Assembly (NCBI GenBank): GCA_918797485.1
Contig: CAKKNE010000001.1
Coordinates: forward strand, 1,984,001-2,048,000
Source: Pelagomonas calceolata
Taxonomy: Eukaryota > Sar > Pelagophyceae > Pelagomonadales > Pelagomonadaceae
Direction: 5' to 3'
DNA: 64,000 bases
The translations under genes and the position numbers were made by a program. Positions 8,901 to 17,256 of the stretch are shown here, one piece after another. Under the pieces are notes generated by a model, which saw nothing but the letters and a program-made list of their open reading frames with translations, had not been told where the DNA came from and made no database searches. How positions within the stretch are numbered: position 1 is the stretch's first letter; the number at the start of each line of letters is the position of its first letter.

Positions 8901-11900
8901 TCGGCGAACTCGGTGCCCTGACGAAGCTCGACTTGAGAGGGTGCTCGAACCTCGCCGCGCTACCGGACGCGATCGGCGAGCTCGGTGCGCTGACGGGGCT
9001 CAACTTGAGCGGCTGCTCGAGCCTTGTCGCCCTACCGGACTCCATTGGTAAGCTCGGCGCGCTGACGATGCTCAATTTGAACGGTTGCTCGAGCCTCACG
9101 TATCCTCCGAAAGAGATGCATGGCAACGTGCACAAAACCGTCGGCTTCTGTTGCCTCAAACTGCTGGAAGACGGCAAAGTGTCTGTGGCAGACGTGAAGA
9201 AGAGTATCTTAAATCACGTGGTCTCTGGAGGAACCGCCGAGCGCATCGACGCGCTCGCGAGCAAGGATTCGGCGTTTGCGGACATCACCGAATCAGCCAG
9301 GGCCGACTTCGCCACTCTGCGAAAACTGCGCGACGACGACGCGAGCGGTGCGCTCAAGAGGTACTTTGGGGACGGCGAGGACCCGCGCGAGTGGACACGC
9401 GTTACGGTGACGGACGGCCGGGTGCCGAAGCTCGACTTGTCCTACTGCAGGAGCCTCGCCAAATTGCCGGCCGCGATCGGCGGGCTCGGCATGCTGGCGT
9501 TTCTGAACTTACAACACTGCTCGAGCCTCGCCGAACTGCCGGACGCGATCGGCGAGCTCAAAGCGCTGACGGAACTCAACTTGACAGGGTGCGAGAGCCT
9601 CGCCGCGTTGCCGGCCGCGATCGGCGAGCTCAAAGCGCTGAGGAGGCTCGACTTGACAGGGTGCGAGAGCCTCGCCGCGTTGCCGGCCGCGATCGGCGAG
9701 CTCAAAGCGCTGAGGAGGCTCGACTTGAACAAATGTTCGAGCCTCTCCGCCCTACCGGAGTCGATGGCCGGTCTCGACGCGCTGACAAAGCTCAACTTGA
9801 GCGGCTGCTCCAAGCTGACGTTCCCAACCCCACACACGCACGGAGATGGTGCTGAGCGAATCAAACGTCTCCTCGCGAACACGACTAGCTTCCTCGACGA
9901 GGGCCTCCGTGCGGCCGACGCTGACGACGACGCAAAAGCGGACTTCCTCGAGATCGTCCACTGCGCGCCCTTCGCCGACCGCCTCGAAGAAGCAGTAAGA
10001 AAGGACCCGGCGCTCGCCGACCTCACGAACGACAAGGGCCAGCGCGCCATCGATCTCGCCTGCTTAGAATGCCGCAGCGCTATGCAAAAAGCCCTTTTCT
10101 TCCTCGGCCGCTACGACGTCGACAAAGGCCCGCCGGAGCACCGGTCCGCGACGTCGCTCGTCGTGCGAGCCGTCGACCACGAGGCGGCCGACGATTACGG
10201 GAAGCTATTTGACGAATTCGACAAGGACGGTAGCGGGACACTTGACTCGAATGAGCTCGGAGCCCTCGCAACAAAGCTGGGCACGAACGTCGAGATCTTA
10301 AAGCTAGAAGACGGGCAAAGCTACACGAGAAAAGCGTTTGTCGCGAAATGCCAGCGGCTCTTCGGCAAGGAACGCAAGGTGGTCCTCAAGATCTTCCAGG
10401 TCGAAGAGCAGTGGCGGAACGAGAAGCGGGGCCGCGACGATCAACAGCTCGACGCGCGCTACGTCGTGCAGACGATCCCGGCGCCCACGGACGACGAATT
10501 TGCAAAAGCGCTCGGCGAGACGAATCTCTTCGGCGAAGGCGTCGGGTCTCGAGCCATAGTCATGGACGCCGCCAATCGAAACCTGTTCCAGATCTACCAG
10601 TCGGAGCGGCCGGATCTGAACAAGGTGCGCATGCTGATGCAGCAGGTCATGGAGTGCGTCCAGCATCTACACGAGAAGAGGCTCGTCCACGGCGACATCA
10701 AGATGCTCAACGTCGTGCGACTGTCCCTCGATAATCGCCTGCGCTTGATTGATCTAGACGCGGCCGCAAAGGTTAGCCGTCATGATGGAGACTACGTCTG
10801 CGCCAAGTTCTCGTCCGCGATTCTACCCCCGGAGTGCTTCGCCAAGCTCAACGCTGATCAAGTGACCAAATTTGAAGCGTACTTTGAAGGCGTTGACACG
10901 GAGCTCCGGGAGAAGGTAGCGCCAAAGACCAAGCATGGTGCATCGTACGTCGTCAAGACGTTCTCTCTCACCGATGATGGCGCCCCCAAAATCGACGGCC
11001 TGCCGTACGAGCTCGTGGAAGCATCCGTAGCTGTCGACTACTGGTCGCTCGGCGCACTCTTGTTCCAGCTGGTCGCGGGTGAACCGCTCGTGCCCTCGAA
11101 TCGCGACGACGACTGTGTTAACGCCAAAAGCATGGCCATATTGGCCTCTTGGAACGACCACGCTGCAAAAAAGAATTTGGCCGTTATCAAGGACGCCGCA
11201 GCGCGGGATCTCGCGTCGAAGCTGCTCGTCCGCGATCCTGATGAGCGGGCCGAATTTAGCATCGCCGACACACTCGCGGCACACCCATTCTTCAAGCCGC
11301 CCAAGCCTGGCGACGTGGCGACACAAGAAAAACTGGATAAGATCATCGAGCAACAAGAGAAGGATAGCAAGAAGTTAGATGCCATTCTTAGTCTGAGCGA
11401 GAAGCACCGCGACGAGCTCCGCCAGACGCGCAGCACGCTCATGCGGGCTATATATGAAGCCACAGAGGTCTCGACGCCGACGGCGTTTGTTGTTCTGAAG
11501 GAGCGACTCCCGGCGGGGGAAGCCAGCGTCGAGTTGACGTTGAACGATGACGGCACTGGGTTTGTGGTGGAGGGCGAAGCCGTCGACGAGGCGAAGGACC
11601 GATACGAAGAGAGCAAGACCTGGCTGAATCTTTGTGCGCGATTCGGGCGCGGCGTTGCGAAGTGCAGCCCATCGGCCATCGCCGAGGCCGTCGCTGGTGC
11701 CTGCGAGGAACTCGTGGTCGGCGAGGAGATGTGGTTATACTTGATAGACGAGCTGACAGGGAAACCCGTAGTGCCGGAGGGCGAATCCATCTACCCTATT
11801 CGCATCACCAAGCCGGCCGAGGTCGTTTCGAAGCTCTTACCGGCCATGCAGGTCGGCCTGCACGCGGCGTCACTGGTCAACGGCGTCGCGGGCGTCGTCC

Positions 11901-12379
11901 GACTCTTTGGCTACCCGTGCCCAAAGGTTCCCGAGGCGTGGCGCGAGGGCGCGCAAAACTCGGTCGAAGTGCTGAAGCAGGAGAGCTCGGTCGAGGCTTT
12001 TGGGGCGGTCCACGAGAAGGTGCAGGACGGCGGCGAAGAGACGGAGACGGTTCGAGGGGCGGCCCTGCGGGAGCTGGAGGCGTTTTATGCAAAATACGAT
12101 CCGGACCGGGAGTACGCGGGCCTGCGACGAATAGGCGACCCTAGCGACGGGACGGCCGTGTGGACGCTGTTGACGGACCCCGAGGAGGTGAAGGCGGCCA
12201 TTGAGAAACGCGCCGCGCAGCGCCGGGCGGAGGCGAGGCGGCACGACGAGAGATTCCAGGAGCTGATGGATAATGCCGAGGCCGGTGCCCCTGCGGCGGC
12301 CACGACACCGGCGATGCCGATCGCCGCGGCGGGCGGCGGCCCATCGGCCGCCCGCGCCCTCGCGTCGCCGCGGCGCTAG
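5987..12379 (+). CDS. Giant LRR / EF-hand / protein kinase
   Basis: 2130 aa from the ATG at 5987. The frame is open upstream to 5714, but the LRR module pattern begins right after this Met. Residues about 5-1278 hold plant-style leucine-rich repeats (L--LP-AIGEL-ALT-L-L-GCSSL), divided by seven copies of a cap-like module (DFAALRKLRD...W--EDPR-W...V-DGRV) that recalls the LRRNT_2 cap of plant receptor kinases. Next come a degenerate ankyrin-like stretch (about 1300-1380), one canonical EF-hand loop DKDGSGTLDSNE (about 1410-1421), and a Ser/Thr kinase domain: VVLKIF (Lys about 1466), VHGDIKMLN (about 1567) and IDLDAA in place of DFG (about 1591). A coiled coil (about 1781-1824) and a stramenopile-type tail follow. 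There is no signal peptide or TM segment, so it is probably cytosolic. The kinase may be calcium-responsive; this is inferred from the EF-hand. Confidence 0.85.
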   Translation: MQGCLEEDFAALRKLRDESECDELKQAWSSEDPREWRFEYEGKQQPCVTVADGRVTVLTVKSADLTALPNSISDLGALQVLNLWFCSGLKALPATISGLGSLKDLTLWGCGSVVELPDAVGDLRKLTELNVQECGELAALPDTIGELGELTTLNLVGCSNLEKLPDAIDGREGLTVQLPIQLMTDSPLLEDFAVLRKLRDESECDELKAVWTGEDPRTWMCDFGGEQGQCIGVENDRVSVLALSCSSLVSLPDAIGELGALTELGLFECSSLAALPDAIGELKALTQLNLNGCSSLEKLPDAVAAREGLNVTLPFHLMILDLPASLREDFVTLRKLRDDDVSGALKEFFGDGDDPREWEDGDGDEIVTVEDGRVTKLVLYKCTKISALPAAIGKLGALTELTLCGCSNLAELPAAIGELKALTILNLIGCSSLVALPDAIGKLAALTMLELRDCSSLTYPPKEMHGNVHKTVGFCCLKILEDGKVSVADVKKSIVNHVITRGDLGRIDSLASKDSAFAEMTKSVRADFAALRKLRDDDASGALRKFFGDDEDPRGWKRGNAVTVSVDGVTELSLIGCSSLTALPAAIGELKALTRLDLRGCSSLAELPAAIVGRERLTVMLPTQLIPGSLDEDFAALRKLRDESECDVLKEAWTDDDPRNWKCDFEGDQQPCVQVAGDRVRGLQLSFSSLAVLPDAIGELGALTYLNLVNCSSLAALPAAIGELGALTELRLLECTSLAVLPDAIGELGALTELVLYNCSSLTTLPAVIGELGALTTLVLYGCSSLEKLPTAIDGLKGLTLELPAQLVTGPLAEDFAALRKLRDDDDTSGAIKESVGEDEDPRMWREGRSVTVADGRVTMLVLYECTKLTALPATIGELKALATLKLGKCSSLAVLPDTIGELGALTKLHLYKCTSLAALPDAIGELKALKSLELFTCSSLVALPESIGGLDALTELDLQGCSSLVALPDAIGELGALTKLDLRGCSNLAALPDAIGELGALTGLNLSGCSSLVALPDSIGKLGALTMLNLNGCSSLTYPPKEMHGNVHKTVGFCCLKLLEDGKVSVADVKKSILNHVVSGGTAERIDALASKDSAFADITESARADFATLRKLRDDDASGALKRYFGDGEDPREWTRVTVTDGRVPKLDLSYCRSLAKLPAAIGGLGMLAFLNLQHCSSLAELPDAIGELKALTELNLTGCESLAALPAAIGELKALRRLDLTGCESLAALPAAIGELKALRRLDLNKCSSLSALPESMAGLDALTKLNLSGCSKLTFPTPHTHGDGAERIKRLLANTTSFLDEGLRAADADDDAKADFLEIVHCAPFADRLEEAVRKDPALADLTNDKGQRAIDLACLECRSAMQKALFFLGRYDVDKGPPEHRSATSLVVRAVDHEAADDYGKLFDEFDKDGSGTLDSNELGALATKLGTNVEILKLEDGQSYTRKAFVAKCQRLFGKERKVVLKIFQVEEQWRNEKRGRDDQQLDARYVVQTIPAPTDDEFAKALGETNLFGEGVGSRAIVMDAANRNLFQIYQSERPDLNKVRMLMQQVMECVQHLHEKRLVHGDIKMLNVVRLSLDNRLRLIDLDAAAKVSRHDGDYVCAKFSSAILPPECFAKLNADQVTKFEAYFEGVDTELREKVAPKTKHGASYVVKTFSLTDDGAPKIDGLPYELVEASVAVDYWSLGALLFQLVAGEPLVPSNRDDDCVNAKSMAILASWNDHAAKKNLAVIKDAAARDLASKLLVRDPDERAEFSIADTLAAHPFFKPPKPGDVATQEKLDKIIEQQEKDSKKLDAILSLSEKHRDELRQTRSTLMRAIYEATEVSTPTAFVVLKERLPAGEASVELTLNDDGTGFVVEGEAVDEAKDRYEESKTWLNLCARFGRGVAKCSPSAIAEAVAGACEELVVGEEMWLYLIDELTGKPVVPEGESIYPIRITKPAEVVSKLLPAMQVGLHAASLVNGVAGVVRLFGYPCPKVPEAWREGAQNSVEVLKQESSVEAFGAVHEKVQDGGEETETVRGAALRELEAFYAKYDPDREYAGLRRIGDPSDGTAVWTLLTDPEEVKAAIEKRAAQRRAEARRHDERFQELMDNAEAGAPAAATTPAMPIAAAGGGPSAARALASPRR
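7349..7470 (+). repeat. Recent internal duplication, copy 1
   Basis: This stretch, encoding YPPKEMHGNVHKTVGFCC and flanks, is nearly identical at base level to 9089-9210, exactly 1740 bp downstream. The few differences suggest recent duplication or gene conversion inside the LRR-kinase gene. Confidence 0.85.
9089..9210 (+). repeat. Recent internal duplication, copy 2
   Basis: Partner of 7349-7470. It encodes the same non-LRR helical insert (KTVGFCCLKLLEDGKVSVAD). Confidence 0.85.
9587..9730 (+). repeat. 72-bp tandem LRR duplication
   Basis: Two adjacent 24-residue LRRs (9587-9658 and 9659-9730) are identical except for the last codon (Thr versus Asn). This is one LRR unit copied very recently. 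Confidence 0.9.
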
Positions 12380-12524
12380 ACCGTGGATTCGCTGCGCCGC
12401 GTCGAGGACCGGCTCGCCAGCATCGAGGACCGGCTCCGGGGGTTGTGTATATATTGGTTTTATTGATGTCCTCGATCGCATCACATCGATGTTACGGTGC
12501 TAGGACTAGTCCTCGACGCATGTA

Positions 12525-12544
12525 GCTAGCTTATACACACTAGC
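12525..12544. repeat. Hairpin motif copy
   Basis: GCTAGC and ACACTAGC arms, 77 bp upstream of the ATG at 12621. The spacer is shorter than in the consensus. Confidence 0.6.
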
Positions 12545-12620
12545 AACCCAAAGCAAGGCCAAGCAGCACGCTGCAGATTTCAGAGCCAAGCACAGCAACA
12601 GTCGATTTACCGAGCCAACA

Positions 12621-13061
12621 ATGGCCGACGACTCGGACTCGGACAGCTCCTTTGGAGAGATACCACTCTGTGCGCCAGCCCAGCCACTGCGAAAAGAGAG
12701 CGTCGTGGTCAAGCCGCCGGAGAGCGAATCCCTCGAGGCCTCGACGGCGCGGCGCGAGCGGGCCGAAAAGGAAAAGCGAGACGCGGCCGAAGCAAAGGAG
12801 CGCGAAGAGGCGCAGGCGCGCGAGCGCGCACGCATCAAAGCGGAGGCGGAGGCCGCGACGCGACGGGAAGAGGAGCCGCCGGCAGAAGACACGCCGCAGC
12901 TGCCGAAGGGCAGCCGCGCCCCGAAGCGCAAGGACGGCAAGCACGAGTCCTTCGACCAGAAGGAGAAGCGCTCCCGGAAGCAGCGGAACGAGTGCGACTG
13001 GAACCAGGAGGAGAAGCGCATCCTGCGCCAGACGACGGACGGCTACTCGCTGGGCTACTGA
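12621..13061 (+). CDS. Small charged coiled-coil protein, probably nuclear
   Basis: 146 aa, ATG at 12621. It has an acidic Ser/Asp N-terminus (DDSDSDSSFGE), then a long Glu/Arg/Ala helix (about 45-85), then a basic tail with KRKDGKHESFDQKEKRSRKQ and EEKRILRQ. The tail looks like a conserved motif of small eukaryotic nuclear proteins, but I cannot name the family. It is followed by a 291-bp gap and a convergent neighbour. The gap shows only G/C-rich sequence. Confidence 0.6.
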   Translation: MADDSDSDSSFGEIPLCAPAQPLRKESVVVKPPESESLEASTARRERAEKEKRDAAEAKEREEAQARERARIKAEAEAATRREEEPPAEDTPQLPKGSRAPKRKDGKHESFDQKEKRSRKQRNECDWNQEEKRILRQTTDGYSLGY

Positions 13062-13352
13062 GCGCACGATGCGGCGTCCTAATCTGTCTCAGTTGTTGTC
13101 CGCGTGACGAGCATCAAAAGGCCGAATTCGAAGGCGGCGCTCCCTCTACGGAGGGGGGGTCGACGCCGCCTCGTGCTGACCATTCGACGAGAAAAGGTGG
13201 GCGCTTTTCGTGGCGCCCCGGACGGACGCTCCCTCCGCGCTTCGCGCTCGCGGGACGGTCTCCGACGCCGCTGAGCGGGCGCCCGGCGCAGGTTTCACTC
13301 GCGCGTGTCGCGGCGATGGCGTGGTGGGGGGTGTGTAAAAAGCATGACTGTC

Positions 13353-14558
13353 TTAGCTCAAGACCATATCCGCCTTCCGAATCACGACACCCGGCTCGCC
13401 CGAGTGCCGCGGCCGGAGCTCCGCGCAGCACCGCGACCGCTTCCCCGCGAGCGCTCTTAAGTCATCGGCGGCGTAGGCCGTCCGCCCCGCCGCGATGGCC
13501 GCGCCCGCGACGGACACGACCGCGACGTGCGCGCCCGCCCCAAAGTCCCCCACGACGCGCACGACGCCCACGGCTAATAAACTCCGTCCACAGTTCGACA
13601 CGACCTCGGCGGCGCCATCATCAACAACGACGCGGCCCTGAGCCGCCGCGCAAGGCTCGTCCTCGCAGACGCGCGACTCCTCCTCGGCCTCCTCGCGCTC
13701 GTGTACGAGCTTCGCGATCGAGCGCACGTGGTCGTCGCGGATACCGTGCTGGAGGAGCCAGCCGTCCAAGCGGTACAGGTAGTCGACGTTGCGGCCGCTC
13801 GGGCCCCGCGCCGACGCTATAATAGACGCTATCGTTGTGATTGGTGATTCGCCCGTGTGGCCGGCCGCTTTACTACGTTGTGGACAGCGCGGGCAGACGT
13901 AGGCCACGACGTCTCTGACGATGGGCACGTCGTCGGACGACCGCCCGTACAAATCGAGGCACCTCTTCTCGTAGGCCGACTCGCGCACGTCCATGGTCTC
14001 GAGGATGCGCGCGGCGTCGCGCGTCGGCAGCAAGAACGCGCAGCCCCAGCACCGGTCGTTGTCTCGTCCCTGCTCGAGCATGACGGCGCGGCCCGGATCT
14101 TTGCTGGTGCCTCTATGTTGTGCGTCGGCCAGGTGGAAGCGGCGGACGTGGCCCTTGACGTACCCCACAATGCTGCGCTCGAACGCAAACCCCTGGCGCC
14201 ACAGTATCGACCCGTACCCAAAAATCCAGATGTCGTCCCAGTCGTCGTGCACCGAATAGGCCTCGGCGCAGGCCGAGCGCTGGTGTTTCAATTCTCGTCG
14301 TTTGGGCGTCTTCGGCGAGGCGGGCGGGCTTCGCGGCGGCGTGCGCGGCGGCGTTCGGCAGGGCGGCACGGGTGGCTGCTCGCCCCTTGCTATACGCGCT
14401 TCCTCATCCAACCCTACCAATGACGCCCGCAGTCGAAAGGCGGCATGCCGCGCGTCCTCGCTCGGCAGCGGCCGTCTACTCTTCAGCCAGCGGTTGAAGA
14501 GCTCTATTCGCGCTGCATCGTCTTTGCACGCAGCCCAAGCTGATGTGAAGTCACTCAT
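13353..14558 (-). CDS. ChaC-type gamma-glutamylcyclotransferase fused to a PUA domain
   Basis: 401 aa, ATG at 14558. After a Pro-rich linker, residues about 107-305 match ChaC glutathione-specific gamma-glutamylcyclotransferase: IWIFGYGSILW (about 107-117, substrate loop), RRFHLADAQHRGT, PGRAVML and MDVRESAYEKR, which carries the expected catalytic Glu. ChaC enzymes cleave glutathione to 5-oxoproline and Cys-Gly in the cytosol. Residues about 307-395 (VVVDDGAAEVV, GRSLLAVGVV, GDFGAGAHVAVV, AAIAAGRTAYAADDLR, VVIRKADMVL) match the C-terminal PUA domain of bacterial glutamate 5-kinase. Known ChaC proteins end after the catalytic domain. The junction lies inside one uninterrupted frame, so the fusion is in the sequence as given. 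Confidence 0.88.
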   Translation of the reverse strand: MSDFTSAWAACKDDAARIELFNRWLKSRRPLPSEDARHAAFRLRASLVGLDEEARIARGEQPPVPPCRTPPRTPPRSPPASPKTPKRRELKHQRSACAEAYSVHDDWDDIWIFGYGSILWRQGFAFERSIVGYVKGHVRRFHLADAQHRGTSKDPGRAVMLEQGRDNDRCWGCAFLLPTRDAARILETMDVRESAYEKRCLDLYGRSSDDVPIVRDVVAYVCPRCPQRSKAAGHTGESPITTIASIIASARGPSGRNVDYLYRLDGWLLQHGIRDDHVRSIAKLVHEREEAEEESRVCEDEPCAAAQGRVVVDDGAAEVVSNCGRSLLAVGVVRVVGDFGAGAHVAVVSVAGAAIAAGRTAYAADDLRALAGKRSRCCAELRPRHSGEPGVVIRKADMVLS

Positions 14559-15010
14559 CGATGCGTTTGCGTCCCCGTCGATGCGTTTGCGCGCTTGCAG
14601 CCAAATTGCTGTGTCAAGCTCTCAGAGCAATGCTGGGCCTTGCGTGGCCAGCAGTGATCACTACGACTGATTACGACACAATAGACCCAGAATCGAATTC
14701 CAAGAGTGTATCAAGGCCAGTCAATACCCCGGCGGGTTGCACAAAAAAAGCTGTGCAAGCCAGAGCCAAGCTAGCGTCCTGTAAGACACTAGCACCGCAT
14801 CAAAGAGGAGCCAGCGGCCAGTTCCACATCCTGACGGGGGTCGTCCCAAAAGAAGGGGGGGCGTGCGAGTCCCTGTGACTCAGCCCTTGCGTCCTAGTCC
14901 AGCCGGACGGGTGGGCCCAGGGGGAGCGGGAGGGGTACGGGGAACCCTGCGACGTAACTAGCCTCAGCCTCAGCCTCGCATCGAACGACCAATAAAAAGA
15001 ACAATATTAC
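14559..15010. other. Intergenic region upstream of the ChaC-PUA gene
   Basis: 452 bp. It holds a short direct repeat TCGATGCGTTTGCG (about 14559-14592) and the hairpin motif at 14770-14793, and nothing that looks coding. Confidence 0.5.
14770..14793. repeat. Hairpin motif copy, full length
   Basis: Arms GCTAGCGTC and GACACTAGC around loop CTGTAA. It lies 212 bp upstream of the ChaC-PUA start. Confidence 0.75.
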
Positions 15011-16207
15011 TCAACAAAGAAACGGCTGCACCATGAACCCGTCGACCAGGTCGGAGAACTGCTCGTCGTCGCGCGCGGCCGCCGGGACAGTGGAAGAACC
15101 GCGGTGCACCGCGTTCGTGTTGTGCTTGAAGAGGCGCGACACGCGCAGCGCCGCGTCCCGCCTATCCGAATCGCCCATGCCGATGACTGATAAGGCGGGC
15201 ACCGTGTCGACCCACCCCGACCGCCAGAAAATCGACAACGCGTGCTTCTGGCCCCGCAACTTTTTGACGACGGCGTTCATGGCCTCGAGGTCCTCGTCGA
15301 CGGCGTGCACGGGCACGACGCCCTTCCACGTCGGGTTCGTGAGGTTATCAATACCGAGCGTCCGGCAGACGCCCCGCGCCGACAGGCCGACCACAATCTG
15401 CGCCGCCTGGCCCACGCCCAACAGAATCTGGAAGGGCCCGCGCTTTTTGACGAACTCCAGCACGCCCCTTAATGCATGTTCGATCTGCTGGTGGTCTTGC
15501 GCGTTCCACCACCGATGCTTGCCGTTCGTTGATAGCGGGCCGCGGAGGCACACGACGTCGTGTGGGCCTAACCCCATGTTCCCACATAGCACGGAGCAGG
15601 CCCTAACGTCGGAATCACGGTCATGCAAAGCGAGGACCCGCTTGCCCGCGCCCGGACATGTCAGAGTAGCGTCAGAAGCCTCCCACCACCAGCCCGAGCC
15701 CGGCGTTGCCGCGCGCGCATTGATGGAAGCGGCGACGTCTTCAGGTGAAGGCGCCTCGGGCGGCAGGACCTTCGCCGTGCCGTAGAAGGCCTCCGGGCTC
15801 TCGAAGCCCGCGTCCGCGTCCTCGGGGGGCACGAGGAGCCTCGGCTTGGGCACGGTGAAGGGTGGAGTGGGAGGCGCGTTTTCGTCGAGGTGCGGCGGCT
15901 TGACCACTTTCCCGGGCACGAGCCACGGGGCATTTTCCGCGAGGAACGCGCGGGCCGCGGCCTCCTCGGCCGGCGTGTTGAGGGCGTCATTGCGCGCGGC
16001 GCGTTCCTCCGCACTCCGTGCCGGGGCCTCGGCCTTTTTTGTCGAAGGGCGCGGTTTGGGCTTGAAGAAGGGCGTCGCTTCGATCTCTTCGTCGTCGCTG
16101 CTGCTCGGGCTGTCGGGTGCTGGGGCTGGAGCTGGTGGTCGGCGCCGCACCGGCGCCTGGTTGCGCGCGCGCGGCGGCGGCTTGAGGCGGGGCTCCTGGT
16201 AGGGCAT
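15011..16207 (-). CDS. Hypothetical protein with disordered N-terminus
   Basis: 398 aa, ATG at 16207. Residues 1-170 are Pro-, Ala- and charge-rich and probably disordered (SPSSSDDEEIEATPFFKPKP). Residues about 175-395 look folded, with alternating hydrophobic strands and helices (GKRVLALHDRDSDVRAC, DVVCLRGPL, FQILLGVGQAAQIVVGL). I do not recognise the fold. No signal peptide or membrane segment is seen. The 319-bp divergent gap to the YggT-like gene holds a motif copy 63 bp from this start. Confidence 0.7.
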   Translation of the reverse strand: MPYQEPRLKPPPRARNQAPVRRRPPAPAPAPDSPSSSDDEEIEATPFFKPKPRPSTKKAEAPARSAEERAARNDALNTPAEEAAARAFLAENAPWLVPGKVVKPPHLDENAPPTPPFTVPKPRLLVPPEDADAGFESPEAFYGTAKVLPPEAPSPEDVAASINARAATPGSGWWWEASDATLTCPGAGKRVLALHDRDSDVRACSVLCGNMGLGPHDVVCLRGPLSTNGKHRWWNAQDHQQIEHALRGVLEFVKKRGPFQILLGVGQAAQIVVGLSARGVCRTLGIDNLTNPTWKGVVPVHAVDEDLEAMNAVVKKLRGQKHALSIFWRSGWVDTVPALSVIGMGDSDRRDAALRVSRLFKHNTNAVHRGSSTVPAAARDDEQFSDLVDGFMVQPFLC

Positions 16208-16269
16208 TGTTTGGGCAGCGATGCGAGTCGTCGATGGCGTTTGGGCTGCCCTGGATCGAGCTTTGAAAT

Positions 16270-16290
16270 GCTAGTGTGTCTACTCGCTAA
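16270..16290. repeat. Hairpin motif copy
   Basis: GCTAGTGTG and CGCTAA arms, 63 bp upstream of the minus-strand start at 16207 and 237 bp upstream of the plus-strand start at 16527. Confidence 0.6.
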
Positions 16291-16526
16291 TATTATTGCT
16301 CTACGGCTGAAGTTGCCAGTCTTGGCTTGAAGTGGCTGCCATAGCAGCAGATTGTCCACTGCGCGATACAACTGCACCGTCTTGCCGCAACAGGAGTGTT
16401 TCGCTCCCAAAGAAAGGCGTAAACCAGCCTAGCACTTACCACAGCGCTGCTTCACTCACAAGCAGTGCAAACAACCAGCGCCGCCGAGCGCTGCCAGGAA
16501 CCCACTCTGCAGCGCGGAGCCACACG

Positions 16527-17234
16527 ATGCCGCCGCGCCGTAGCAGCCTCCTCCAGGCAGCACTGTTCGTCGCGAGCGCCGCGCCAGCGCGCGCGCGCAT
16601 CGGCCCGCCGCCCCTGGTCCCCGGCCGCAAGCTGCACGCGCGCGCGTCGCGGCGGCAGCTCGTCCTCGCGTCCATCACGCCGCCGCAAGCCCAACTCGCG
16701 GCGCGCCCGAGCGGCGACGAGCTGCTGGACACCGCGCTCCAGGGGCTGAAGTACTTCTCGTGGGCCCTCGACGTGGCGATCTTCGCCCCGTTCCTCGCGC
16801 AACTGCCCGTCATCGGCAACCTCCTGGCCCTCGAACCCATCCGCATGGTCCTGACGCCCGTCGAGCTCGTGATGCAGCCGTATTTTGCCGCGTGGCGGTC
16901 GCTGATCCCGATCCACCGGCCCATCGACCTGTCATTACTTCCGGCGTTCTACGCGCCGGCGCTCGCGCGGCGAGAGCTCATGAAGAAAAAGTTCAAAAAG
17001 TTAAGGGCGGCGCACGAGGCGCAACTGGCCCTGCAAGCGGCGGAGCAGGACCAACAGAAGCAGATCGCCGGCGGCGGCGTGCCCAAGGGCGCGAAGGCCG
17101 CCGTCGCGGCGATGGGCGGCGCCGCGGTCTTCACCGGTTTGGCATTGGCGGCGTCGAAGGCTCGGGCAAGTAGCAGCTTCGGGGAGGGTGGCGTGGCGGG
17201 GCTGGACGACATCGCGGAGCCCGTCGCCGAGTAA
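16527..17234 (+). CDS. YggT/Ycf19-like plastid membrane protein
   Basis: 235 aa from ATG 16527. Upstream in-frame sequence exists, but it would place the start before a clear leader. Residues 1-22 form a signal peptide (SSLLQAALFVASAAPARA), followed by an Arg-rich transit-like stretch. Residues about 75-160 match YggT family proteins: a hydrophobic helix, then EPIRMVLTPVELVMQPY, WRSLIPIHRPIDLSLLPAF, in the position of the family's P-L-RP-R-LIP---G-DLSP signature. The C-terminus is basic and Ala-rich with a last hydrophobic helix (AAVAAMGGAAVFTGLALAA). Family members act in plastid cytochrome b6 heme attachment (CCB3) or in membrane organisation. A plastid location is inferred from the leader. 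Confidence 0.7.
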   Translation: MPPRRSSLLQAALFVASAAPARARIGPPPLVPGRKLHARASRRQLVLASITPPQAQLAARPSGDELLDTALQGLKYFSWALDVAIFAPFLAQLPVIGNLLALEPIRMVLTPVELVMQPYFAAWRSLIPIHRPIDLSLLPAFYAPALARRELMKKKFKKLRAAHEAQLALQAAEQDQQKQIAGGGVPKGAKAAVAAMGGAAVFTGLALAASKARASSSFGEGGVAGLDDIAEPVAE

Positions 17235-17256
17235 ACTTCAAGTATCACTTAACACA

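Noticed and set aside
7855-9177. 440-codon antisense frame opposite the LRR array
   Set aside because: It mirrors the repeat periodicity of the LRR gene (SSP-ASGS-ARLE repeats) and is a shadow of it.
12621-13061. Assigning the small charged protein to a named splicing or nuclear factor
   Set aside because: The C-terminal motif looks familiar but I could not tie it to a family without a search.
13300-13330. GTCGCGGCGATGGCG as an introner fragment
   Set aside because: It shares only a short GC-rich string with the ISWI intron core and lies between genes without splice signals.
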